From Luteimonas salinisoli (GTDB lineage Bacteria > Pseudomonadota > Gammaproteobacteria > Xanthomonadales > Xanthomonadaceae), in assembly GCF_013425525.1 (NCBI RefSeq), contig NZ_JACCKA010000072.1, forward strand, positions 1 to 64,000: a stretch of 64,000 nucleotides of DNA, in the 5' to 3' direction. Numbering within the stretch: position 1 is the stretch's first letter; the number at the start of each line of letters is the position of its first letter. Below are positions 32,704-40,661 of the stretch, piece after piece. The notes beneath the pieces were generated by a model that saw only the letters and a program-made list of their open reading frames with translations, ran no database searches and was not told where the DNA came from. The position numbers and the translations under genes were made by a program.

Positions 32704-33210
32704 ATGACCGACCTGCTCCAGATCTCCGCCCTGCTGCTGGTCGCCCTGGCAATGGCCTTTTCCCTGGCCCATGCCGCGGAACTTCCCGGCAAGCTGCGGC
32801 TGGACCGCGAAACCTATCTGGCGGTGCAGCCCATCTACCATCCCGGCTTCACCATCGGCGGGGCGAGCGAGCCGCTCGCGATCCTGGCGCTTGCCGGGCT
32901 GCTGCTGGTCACGGGCGCCACCGGGCCCGGCTTCGGCATGGTCGCCGCCAGCCTGGTCCTGATGCTGGCCATGCAGGGCGTGTACTGGCTGGCCGTGCAC
33001 CCGGTCAACCGCTTCTGGCTGGCCGCCGAGAAACTGCCGCGGACGAGCGCCGGGTTCTTTTCGCTGGGCAGGCGCCGTGCATCGCCCGACGGCGACGACT
33101 GGCGCGGACTGCGCAACCGCTGGGAATGCGCCCACGCCGTGCGGGCGGCGGTCGCGGTCGCGGCGTTCCTGCTGCTCTGCATCGCGACGGTCGGGTCGGA
33201 CCCGGCCTGA
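32704..33210 (+). CDS. four-helix membrane protein, possibly DUF1772-like
   Basis: A 168-residue integral membrane protein with helices at about 5-22 (ISALLLVALAMAFSLAHA), 60-78, 83-101 and 147-165. The pattern of a short extracytoplasmic loop (RETYLAVQPIYHPGFTIGG) and helices spaced in pairs resembles the DUF1772/anthrone-oxygenase-like group, but this is tentative. ATG at 32704 follows the usual start, whereas the upstream frame is Ser/Arg-rich and non-protein-like. Divergent from the cheY gene. No function can be assigned. Confidence 0.65.
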   Translation: MTDLLQISALLLVALAMAFSLAHAAELPGKLRLDRETYLAVQPIYHPGFTIGGASEPLAILALAGLLLVTGATGPGFGMVAASLVLMLAMQGVYWLAVHPVNRFWLAAEKLPRTSAGFFSLGRRRASPDGDDWRGLRNRWECAHAVRAAVAVAAFLLLCIATVGSDPA

Positions 33211-33540
33211 TCGCCGGCCAGGCCCACACCAGCTTCTGCACCTGTTTGGCACACCTAATCGCCACGTTCGTGGCTCGCCAGCTGGCGCTGGAGACGCACG
33301 TCGGCCACGCGGTCGGTGCCAGCCTGATCGACCGGCTCGACGGGTTCCGGGCGGGCGTCTCCGCCGCGCAGGTACGCGCCCGCGATAAATTCGATCCTCT
33401 GCTCCGGGAATACGGGATCGGCGGCGAATGGCGCGTGGTGATTGACCGGAACGGCGGGCGCGAGGCCACCCGGGCGATCACCGATGCGATGCCACTGCTC
33501 GCCCCTGGCCGATTCGGTGCACCTAGTGCGGGCGCGTCGT
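33211..33540. other. 330-base stretch without a confident gene
   Basis: A plus-strand frame stays open here (including ALETHVGHAVGASLID and ARDKFDPLLREYGIGG), but it has no start with a ribosome binding site and could be the antisense of a lost minus-strand gene. I see no repeat or terminator. Base composition looks slightly less GC-rich than in neighbouring genes. Confidence 0.4.
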
Positions 33541-33738
33541 CTAGCGTGCGGCCTCGAGCGAAGCCTGCAGCGCCCGTGCCAGCCCCGCATCGCCGCTGAC
33601 GATCTCCCGCCAGCCCAGCTGCACGCCCTTGCGGCGGCCCTTCCGGGCCAGCTTCATGCCCTCCGGATCGATGGTGAGCGTGTAGCTTCGCCCGCCCACC
33701 AGCACTTCCCGGCGCAGGGGCTTGTTCAGTCTGGTCAT
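33541..33738 (-). CDS. small conserved protein
   Basis: A 65-residue protein, MTRLNKPLRREVLVGG, then SYTLTIDPEGMKLARKGRRKG and a C-terminal helical half (WREIVSGDAGLARALQASLEAAR). The strand-rich, basic, one-domain layout resembles conserved hypothetical proteins of Xanthomonadaceae. ATG at 33738 is preferred over an upstream start seven codons earlier. An FNR-like box lies about 55 bases upstream. No function known. Confidence 0.6.
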   Translation of the reverse strand: MTRLNKPLRREVLVGGRSYTLTIDPEGMKLARKGRRKGVQLGWREIVSGDAGLARALQASLEAAR

Positions 33739-33788
33739 GGCGCTCTCCGCTCTCAACCGGCCACGGAGCCTAATCCCGACGATGTCTG

Positions 33789-33803
33789 CCGATCGCGATC
33801 AAG
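33789..33803 (-). promoter_or_regulatory. possible FNR/CRP-family box between two small genes
   Basis: On the minus strand CTTGATCGCGATCGG contains TTGAT-CGCG-ATCGG (eight of ten consensus positions of TTGAT-N4-ATCAA) and the internal palindrome GATCGCGATC. It is centred about 58-60 bases from both the minus gene (start 33738) and a possible plus gene (start 33856). Confidence 0.3.
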
Positions 33804-33855
33804 GTCACGGCCGATGTTCCGATGCATAACCATCCGTCCACCCGAAGAGCCCGAG

Positions 33856-33990
33856 ATGATCGAAGAACCCTGCCTACGTGACGCGCCTGCTCGAAAGGAA
33901 GGCATGGTGCCGATCACCCGGGCGGCAGTGGAGCTGGCGCGCGCAGGGGCGATCTCGCTGGCCGAGGCATGGCGGATCCGCGCCGACTAG
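33856..33990 (+). CDS. possible 44-residue protein
   Basis: A short frame MIEEPCLRDAPARKEGMVP followed by a helical ITRAAVELARAGAISLAEAWRIRAD. The amphipathic helix looks protein-like, but the ribosome binding site is weak (GAG four bases upstream) and there is no partner gene. It lies downstream of an FNR-like box. The call is uncertain. Confidence 0.3.
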   Translation: MIEEPCLRDAPARKEGMVPITRAAVELARAGAISLAEAWRIRAD

Positions 33991-34147
33991 CCATCGTTTC
34001 CCGAAGGCGCCGTCCGCGCCGTCACCGCGCGGACGGGCGCAAGCTGAACGGGAGGTGGGACCGCACCGCGCCCATCACCTCGCCTCAACAGGCCATCGCC
34101 AAGGATGCCCCCGTCGTCCAGTTCGTGGGCCAACAGGAGAACCCTGC

Positions 34148-34435
34148 ATGAAACCAGCACTGATCAAGTCCGCTGCCCTGGTTGCCGCCATCGGCGCGGC
34201 GCTCTCGCTGGGCGCCTGCCAGGTCGAGCAGACCGAGGAAGGCAAGATGCCCGAAGTGGAAGTGGATGCGAAGGCCGGACAGCTTCCCGAGTACGACGTA
34301 GAGACCGCCGATGTCGAGGTGGGCACCCGGACCGAGACGATCACGGTCCCGGACGTGGACGTCCATACCGAAGAGCGCGAAGTCGAAGTCCCCGACGTCG
34401 ACGTGACGATGCCGGACGAAAAAGAGGAAAACTGA
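34148..34435 (+). CDS. small acidic lipoprotein with VPDVDV repeats
   Basis: A 95-residue lipoprotein. The signal peptide ends in a good lipobox, ALSLGAC, with Cys23-like acylation. The mature chain is very acidic, rich in Asp, Glu and Val, with repeated PDVDV units (TVPDVDVHTEE, EVPDVDVTMP) and related EYDVETADVEVG segments, probably disordered or beta-rich and able to bind cations. AGGAG eight bases before ATG is strong. A clear intrinsic terminator follows 19 bases after the stop, so this is a single-gene unit, probably well expressed. Seen by me as a Xanthomonadaceae-type lipoprotein; no known function. Confidence 0.75.
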   Translation: MKPALIKSAALVAAIGAALSLGACQVEQTEEGKMPEVEVDAKAGQLPEYDVETADVEVGTRTETITVPDVDVHTEEREVEVPDVDVTMPDEKEEN

Positions 34436-34454
34436 TCCTCTCCGATGAAACCAG

Positions 34455-34486
34455 AACGACGCCGCGCACGCGGCGTCGTTTTTTTT
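34455..34486 (+). terminator. intrinsic terminator of the acidic lipoprotein gene
   Basis: AACGACGCCGCG and CGCGGCGTCGTT form a perfect 12-bp stem over CA (effectively ten pairs with a small loop), running into a T8 tract. It is the clearest Rho-independent terminator in the window. Confidence 0.9.
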
Positions 34487-34577
34487 CGCCGTCCCCGGGC
34501 CGGTGCGATGGCGGAGCTCGTGTCGAGACGTTCGGCCAAGCGATTAGAGTAGGCGGCAACCGCCGACGAACGCCGCG

Positions 34578-37046
34578 ATGTCGCTCAGGCAGATCCCCCG
34601 CGAATCACTCGAAGGTAGCGACCCGGGTGCCGGCTTGCGCAGCGGCCAGGTGGCGGAACGGCGGCGGCGTTTCGGCGGCAACGACGTTGCGGAGGCAGCG
34701 CCGCGGCGCTGGTGGACGGTGGCGGCCGCCTCCGCGCGGGATCCGATGCTGTGGTTCCTGCTGGTCGTCAGCGCGCTGTTCCTGGCGCTCGGCGACGTCG
34801 CCGAGGCGGTCGTGCTGCTGGCGGCGATCGTCCCGCTGCTGGGCATGGACGCCTGGCTGCACCGGCGGACGCAGGTCTCCACCGAGGGTCTGGCCAGCCG
34901 CCTCGCCGCCACGGCGCGGGTGCTGCGCGACGGCGCCTGGCAGCTGCTCCCCGCCCGCGACCTGGTCCCGGGGGACGTGGTGGAAGTGGCCGCCGGGGGA
35001 TGGGTGCCTGCGGACGGCCTGCTGCTCTCCGGCGGCGATCCGCAGTTCGACGAATCCTCGCTGACCGGCGAATCCTTTCCCGTGCGCAAGCGCGCGCTCG
35101 ACGTGTCCGGCGCTCTTCCCGTCGATGCCGACGCCAGCCACTGGGCGCACGCCGGCACTCGCCTGCTGAGCGGTACCGCGAGACTGTGGATCGTTCACAC
35201 CGGCGCGAGGACGCAGTACGGCGAGATCGTGCGGCTCGCCCGCGCAAGCCGCCAGGCGCGCACCCCGCTCCAGCAGTCGGTGGCGCGGCTGGTGCGATGG
35301 ATCCTGATCGCGGCGCTGCTGTTCTGCCTGCTGCTGGCGGCGGTGCGGCTATTGCAGGGACACGGGCCGCTGGACGCGCTGATCAGCGCGCTGGTGCTGG
35401 CGGTCGCCGCGCTTCCGGAAGAATTTCCGGTGGTGTTCACCCTGTTCCTGGGCGTTGGGGTATATCGCCTGGCGCAGCGCCAGGCGCTGGTGCGGCGTGC
35501 GGTGGCGGTGGAGAACATCGGCCGGGTCACTGCGATCTGCTCCGACAAGACCGGCACCCTCACCGAAGGGCGGCTGCGGCTGGCCGAGGCCGTGCCCACC
35601 GAAGGCCTGGACGGGCCGGCACTGCTGGCGCTGGCGGCCTCCGTCGTCGACGCCGCCGGACACGACCCGCTGGATCAGGCGCTGTGCGCCGCGTCCCCGT
35701 CGGCCGCCTGCGGCGGCGAGCGCCTGGCCACCTTTCCCTTCACCGAGGCGCGTCGCCGCGAGACGGCCCTGTTTCGCGGCAGCGATGGTCTCGTGGCCGT
35801 GGTGAAGGGCGCACCGGAGACGGTGCTGGCGATGTGCGCACCGGACTCGCCGACGCAGGCCTGCTGGCGCGAACGGCTCGATGCCCTGGCCGCCCGTGGG
35901 TACAAGGTGATCGCTTGTGCGCGCCGCGCGTTGCCGACCGGCCACGACCCGGAACGCGAGCCGGATTCGGGTTATGCGCTGGCCGGACTGCTGGCCTTCG
36001 GCGATCCGGTCCGCGAGGGCGTACGCGAATCGGTCCAGGCCTGCCTGGCGGCCGGGATCCGGGTGATCATGGTCACCGGCGACCACCCCCTCACCGCCGG
36101 CGCCATCGCCCGCGACATCGGCCTGGGCGGCGGCACGCCGAGCGTGCTCGGCCTCGGGGACCCGGGCGGCGATCCGGTCGACACCGACGCCCTGGCCGGC
36201 GCCGACGTCATCGCGCGCGCCGCACCGGCGCAGAAGCTGCAGCTGGTGCAGGCGTTGCAGGCGCGCGGGCACATCGTCGCGGTCACCGGCGACGGCGTCA
36301 ACGACGTGCCGGCGCTGCAGGCTGCCGATATCGGCATCGCGATGGGAGAACGCGGCACCCGCAGCGCCCGCGAGGCGGCGGCCATCGTGCTGCTGGACGA
36401 CAACTTCCGCACCCTGGTCGCTGCCATCGCCGAGGGCCGGCAGTTGTTCGCCAACCTGCAACGCGGTTTCGCCTACCTGCTGCTGGTGCATCTGCCGCTA
36501 GTGCTCTCGGCGGCGCTGGTGCCGCTGGCCGGGTTCCCCCTGCTGTATCTGCCGATCCACATCGTCTGGCTGGAGCTGATCATCCACCCGACGTCCATGC
36601 TCGCGTTCCAGCGGCGCAGCGAAGCGCAACTGCGCGGGCAGCCGGTCGCGCGCGGACCGGTGCGCTTCTTCTCCGCGCGCGCGTGGCGGGCACTGCTGCT
36701 TGCGGGCGCAGCCGCCACGGGCGCGGTGCTGGCCGGGCACGGGCTTGGCGGCATTGCCGGGGATGTCGCGGACCCGGCGGCAGGGGCACGGTCGCTGGCG
36801 CTGGCCGTGCTGATCCTCTGCAGCGTGGTGTTTCTGGCCGTGCTGACCGGCCTGCGCGGGCGGATGCCGCGGCTGGTCGCCGCGGCCGCCCTGGCGAGCG
36901 CCGCGCTGATCCAGGTCCCGATGCTCTCCGCCCTGCTCGAGGTGCAGCCGCTGGCGCCCGCCGGACTGGCCGCCGCCGTCGCACTCGCCGGCTTGGCATG
37001 GCTGGCGGCACTGCCGTTGCGAGCTGCACTGGATGCGGAATCCTGA
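34578..37046 (+). CDS. cation-translocating P-type ATPase with unusual membrane motifs
   Basis: An 822-residue P-type ATPase of the P2/P3-like body plan. Conserved machinery is intact: actuator TGES near 163-166, phosphorylation D323 in CSDKTGTLT, KGAPE in the nucleotide domain, and GDGVND. The transported-ion sites differ from Ca2+/Mg2+ pumps: M4 reads LPEEFP (residues 279-284) instead of PEGLP, and M6 reads VWLELIIHPTS (around 663-673) instead of the usual NLxxD. M4 Pro and Glu are retained, so cation transport is likely, but the ion cannot be inferred. It has a short N-terminus without a heavy-metal domain. The lipoprotein terminator upstream isolates it as its own unit. Confidence 0.85.
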   Translation: MSLRQIPRESLEGSDPGAGLRSGQVAERRRRFGGNDVAEAAPRRWWTVAAASARDPMLWFLLVVSALFLALGDVAEAVVLLAAIVPLLGMDAWLHRRTQVSTEGLASRLAATARVLRDGAWQLLPARDLVPGDVVEVAAGGWVPADGLLLSGGDPQFDESSLTGESFPVRKRALDVSGALPVDADASHWAHAGTRLLSGTARLWIVHTGARTQYGEIVRLARASRQARTPLQQSVARLVRWILIAALLFCLLLAAVRLLQGHGPLDALISALVLAVAALPEEFPVVFTLFLGVGVYRLAQRQALVRRAVAVENIGRVTAICSDKTGTLTEGRLRLAEAVPTEGLDGPALLALAASVVDAAGHDPLDQALCAASPSAACGGERLATFPFTEARRRETALFRGSDGLVAVVKGAPETVLAMCAPDSPTQACWRERLDALAARGYKVIACARRALPTGHDPEREPDSGYALAGLLAFGDPVREGVRESVQACLAAGIRVIMVTGDHPLTAGAIARDIGLGGGTPSVLGLGDPGGDPVDTDALAGADVIARAAPAQKLQLVQALQARGHIVAVTGDGVNDVPALQAADIGIAMGERGTRSAREAAAIVLLDDNFRTLVAAIAEGRQLFANLQRGFAYLLLVHLPLVLSAALVPLAGFPLLYLPIHIVWLELIIHPTSMLAFQRRSEAQLRGQPVARGPVRFFSARAWRALLLAGAAATGAVLAGHGLGGIAGDVADPAAGARSLALAVLILCSVVFLAVLTGLRGRMPRLVAAAALASAALIQVPMLSALLEVQPLAPAGLAAAVALAGLAWLAALPLRAALDAES

Positions 37047-37155
37047 CTCGCCGGACTCAAGAAATGTGATGGGTTGCCGTTATCCTGTGACGGATGCAGA
37101 TCATGGCCGGTCCCGTCGGGGCCGGCATCCGGCCGACACGGGGGCGGCCACCGCG

Positions 37156-40100
37156 ATGGCGAGAAGCAGCTGCTCCAGCCGCGCGTGGCGCGTCGCCGCG
37201 CTGTTGGCGCTGCCGCTGTGGCTGTGGCTGCCGCTGCATGCGTCGGCGCTGGAGGGCGCCGCCGACCAGGCCGGCCGCCTCAGCCTGGAAGCCTACGGGC
37301 CCGACCAGGGCCTGTCGCAGTCGACCGTCAACGCCATGCAGGGCGACGACCAGGGTTTTCTCTGGGTCGCCACCCAGGAAGGACTGAACCGCTTCGACGG
37401 CCATCGATTCGAGGTCTATCGCCGCGGGCCCGTGCGCGAGGGCGGACTGCTGAGCAGCAGCATCGACGCGCTGGCGTTCGAACACGGCCAACAGCGGCTG
37501 TGGCTGGGCACCAACGATTCCGGCCTCGAGGTGGTGCACCTGCCCAGCTGGGAAAGGACCCGCCTGGGCACCGCAGACGGGATTTCGCACAGCCGCGTGT
37601 CGCAGATCCTGCCCGACCCCGCCGGCGGCGCCTGGGTCGGCACCGGTGCCGGCGTCGACCACGTCGACGCGACACTCGACCGCGTCGTGCGCCTGGGCGC
37701 CGGCGGCGACGTGGTGCAGCTGGTGGCAGGCCCCCGGGAAGGCACCGCGCTCGCGCTGGATCGCGATTGCCGGCTGTGGCGCGCCACGCGCGATGCGCTC
37801 GAGCTGTTGGTGACGGCCCCCGGGGGGGCCGCCAGTTGCGTGGGCCTGCAGCACGGGCCCGAGGGCGCCTGGCTCGCCACCGCACGCCGCGGCCTGTACC
37901 TGGTCGACGCCGACGATGGCGCGGTGCTGCGCCACTATCCGATGGACGCGCTGCAGGGTACGCCGGGCTCGATCGGCGCGCTGCTGCGTCTGGCCGATGG
38001 CCGGGTGCTGGTGGGCCTGGGCACCGGCGCGATCGTCCAGCTCGGCCCCGGCACCGCCCCTACGCGGCCCCTGCCGCTCGACGGAGCGCCCGACAGCGGC
38101 GTCGTGTCGCTGCATGAGGACGACTCGGGAACCCTCTGGATCGGCACCTATACCTCGGGGCTGTACCAGGTCAGGCCGCTGTCGGCCGCGATCCGCCACG
38201 ACCTGGCCGACGCGGACGCCATTGCGGCATGGCCGAGCAGCAGCCTGCGCGCGATCTGGCGCGATGGCACCCACCGGTTGCTCGGCAGCGACGCCGGGCT
38301 GATGCAGCGCCACGGCGCCGCACCATGGCAGCCGGTGAAGGCTTTCGCCGGCCACACCGTACGCGCGATCGCAAGGGCCGCGGAGGGCGGCTGGTGGATC
38401 GGCACCCATGGCGGTCTGTGGCACTGGAACGGCGCGGACCTGGCGGAACGGGTGCCGGCACTGCCCGACCCGCGGATCGAAGCGCTGCTGGTGGAGGGCG
38501 ATATCGTCTGGGTGGCCACGCGCGGCGGCCTGGCGCGCCTGGAGAGCGGCCGTGCCGTCGACGATCCGAAGCTGGTGCCGCTGCGCGGGCGTCTGCTGAC
38601 CAGCCTGCTGCGCGATCGTCGCGGCACCCTCTGGGTCGGCAGCAACGCCGACGGCCTGTGGCGTCTCGACGACGCCGGCATGCCGCGCCGGTTCCGGCCG
38701 AGCGCCGGCGAGCTGCACGAATCGCTCTGGTCGCTGCACGAGGGCGACGATGCGCTCTGGGTCGGCAGCTTCTCCGGCGGCCTGTTCCGGGTCGAGCCCG
38801 GAACAGGCCGCGTACGCGCGTATACCGACGGCGACGGCCTGTTCAACAACGTCGTCTACCGCATCCTCGAGGATGCGGGCGGCCGCCTCTGGCTGAGCAC
38901 GAACAACGGACTGAGCGTCCTCGACCCGCCCACCGGCATCGTTCAGAACCTGCGTCCGCGCGACGGCTTGCGCAACCGCGAATTCAACAGCGGCGCTGCC
39001 CTGCGCGACGCCGAAGGGCTGCTGTACTTCGGCGGCACCCGCGGCCTGGACGTGATCGATCCGCGCGGCCTGCCGGCGCGCAGCCCGGCGGCGCATCCGG
39101 TCCTGACCGCGCTACGCGTGGTGCCCCGCGAGAACGGCGGCGACGAGCTCCGCCGCCAGTCCGACATCGTCTACGCCGAACGCATCGCGCTCGATCACGG
39201 GGAACGGGTGTTCTCGATCGAGATGACCGCGATCGACTTCACCGCGCCGGATGCCGCGCGGCTGCGCTACCGGATGCTCGGCCTGCACCGTGAATGGGTG
39301 CAGCCGCAGTCCGCCCATGCCCAGTTCTCGGTCAGCCACCTTCCCCCGGGCAGGTACACGCTCGAAGTGCAGGCGGCTGGCCGCGACGGCCTGTTCGGCC
39401 CGCCACGCACCCTGGAGATCGACATGGCGCCGCCGTGGTGGCGCCATGGCCTCGCCTATGCCGGCTACGCGCTGCTCGGGCTGCTGCTGCTGGCCTGGCT
39501 GGGTTCCCGGATCGGCGCGACCGTGCGCCGCGAACGGCGCCAGATCGAGCTGCTCAACCGCACCGTGGCCGAACGCACCGCCCAGCTGCAGGACGCCAAC
39601 CAGCGGCTACGCCGCACCAACGAGCAACTCGACGTGGCCACGCGCCGCGACCCGCTGACCCGCATCTCCAACCGCCGCGACCTGCAGGCGTGGCTCGGCC
39701 GCGAGACCTCGGCGCTGCGCGTGCAGCTCGAGCAGGCGATGGACGGCCACGAGCGCCTGGCCTTCTTCATGATCGACATCGACGACTTCAAGCAGGTCAA
39801 CGACGTGTACGGCCACCAGGCCGGCGACGAGGTCCTGGTGCACTTCGCCGACCGCCTGCGCCTGCTGTGCCGGGAACAGGACCTGTTGGTGCGCTGGGGC
39901 GGCGAGGAGTTCCTGCTGATCAGCCGCTTCACCCGCATCGAGGACGCCATGCGCCTGGCGGAACGCATCCGCGACGCGATCGCCAGGCAGCCGATCCGCG
40001 CCCGGCCCGGTGTGCTGCTCGAACTGACCTGCTCGATCGGCTTCGCGCCCTGGCCGTTCTCGCTCGAATGGCCGGCACTGGGCGAATGGGAGGACAGCGT

Positions 40101-40293
40101 CGCCATGGCGGACCGCTGCCTGTACGCGGCCAAGCGCGGCGGCAAGAACGCCTGGGTGGGGCTCGCACCGGGTCCGGCGCCGGACGAGGCCGGCGTCCTG
40201 GCGCTGCTGGCCGGCACGGCTCCGGACCTGCCCGGGCCGGACTGCGTGCAGGTGCTGCATTCCGGCGACGCGGCCCCCCGCTTCGATCGCTGA
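37156..40293 (+). CDS. beta-propeller sensor diguanylate cyclase (Reg_prop, Y_Y_Y, GGDEF)
   Basis: A 1045-residue sensor. It has a signal peptide (VAALLALPLWLWLPLHASA), then many two-strand propeller repeats with GTLWVGS- or GGLWIG-like ends (GFLWVATQEGLNRFDG, GTLWIGTYTSGLYQV, GTLWVGSNADGLWRL). A Y_Y_Y domain, one transmembrane helix (YAGYALLGLLLLAWLGS), a coiled coil and a GGDEF domain follow. The cyclase site is intact (IDIDDFKQVNDVYGHQAGDE, RWGGEEF) and the inhibitory RxxD is REQD, five residues before GGEEF. It should sense a periplasmic ligand, possibly a glycan, and make c-di-GMP. ATG at 37156 starts the signal peptide. Confidence 0.9.
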   Translation: MARSSCSSRAWRVAALLALPLWLWLPLHASALEGAADQAGRLSLEAYGPDQGLSQSTVNAMQGDDQGFLWVATQEGLNRFDGHRFEVYRRGPVREGGLLSSSIDALAFEHGQQRLWLGTNDSGLEVVHLPSWERTRLGTADGISHSRVSQILPDPAGGAWVGTGAGVDHVDATLDRVVRLGAGGDVVQLVAGPREGTALALDRDCRLWRATRDALELLVTAPGGAASCVGLQHGPEGAWLATARRGLYLVDADDGAVLRHYPMDALQGTPGSIGALLRLADGRVLVGLGTGAIVQLGPGTAPTRPLPLDGAPDSGVVSLHEDDSGTLWIGTYTSGLYQVRPLSAAIRHDLADADAIAAWPSSSLRAIWRDGTHRLLGSDAGLMQRHGAAPWQPVKAFAGHTVRAIARAAEGGWWIGTHGGLWHWNGADLAERVPALPDPRIEALLVEGDIVWVATRGGLARLESGRAVDDPKLVPLRGRLLTSLLRDRRGTLWVGSNADGLWRLDDAGMPRRFRPSAGELHESLWSLHEGDDALWVGSFSGGLFRVEPGTGRVRAYTDGDGLFNNVVYRILEDAGGRLWLSTNNGLSVLDPPTGIVQNLRPRDGLRNREFNSGAALRDAEGLLYFGGTRGLDVIDPRGLPARSPAAHPVLTALRVVPRENGGDELRRQSDIVYAERIALDHGERVFSIEMTAIDFTAPDAARLRYRMLGLHREWVQPQSAHAQFSVSHLPPGRYTLEVQAAGRDGLFGPPRTLEIDMAPPWWRHGLAYAGYALLGLLLLAWLGSRIGATVRRERRQIELLNRTVAERTAQLQDANQRLRRTNEQLDVATRRDPLTRISNRRDLQAWLGRETSALRVQLEQAMDGHERLAFFMIDIDDFKQVNDVYGHQAGDEVLVHFADRLRLLCREQDLLVRWGGEEFLLISRFTRIEDAMRLAERIRDAIARQPIRARPGVLLELTCSIGFAPWPFSLEWPALGEWEDSVAMADRCLYAAKRGGKNAWVGLAPGPAPDEAGVLALLAGTAPDLPGPDCVQVLHSGDAAPRFDR

Positions 40294-40335
40294 GACGGGA
40301 GCACTCCCGCGGACCGGTCCCGCGCGGCGGTCTCA
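40291..40335. terminator. inverted repeat covering both stops of convergent genes
   Basis: TGAGAC (40291-40296) includes the TGA of the propeller-cyclase gene and GTCTCA (40330-40335) includes the minus-strand stop of the DUF1328 gene. Inside lies GGGAG-CA-CTCCC (40297-40308). It probably folds in both directions; no T-tract. Confidence 0.4.
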
Positions 40336-40506
40336 GGTCACCTTCTTGTAGATCGTCACCCCGAGCACGAACAGCACCACCGCGATGACGATCGCCGTCC
40401 AGAACAGGAACTGCGCGATGCCCATCGCCGCCCCGGCCATGCCGCTGAAGCCCAGCGCGCCCGCGATCAGGCCGATGACGGCGAAGATGATGGCCCACTT
40501 GATCAT
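40333..40506 (-). CDS. DUF1328 small membrane protein (YtjA-like)
   Basis: A 57-residue protein with two membrane helices: WAIIFAVIGLIAGALGFSGMAGAAMG and AQFLFWTAIVIAVVLFVLGVTIYKK. This is the standard DUF1328 form, MIKWAIIFAVIGLIAGALGF, and the length matches. The family is stress-induced in several proteobacteria but its job is unknown. It overlaps the palindrome at its stop and is convergent with the propeller cyclase. Confidence 0.9.
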   Translation of the reverse strand: MIKWAIIFAVIGLIAGALGFSGMAGAAMGIAQFLFWTAIVIAVVLFVLGVTIYKKVT

Positions 40507-40661
40507 GTCTGATGCCTCCGGCCCCGGCGGGGCGATGGTGGATGGATGCGCAAGCGCCCGCATGGATCGGGCCGCCGGCGGCGCATCCGCACGATAGGCG
40601 CGACCGCGTGGCACGATCGTGAAGTCCGCGGGTTCGAGGCGCGCGACGGCGTCGGCGCGGC

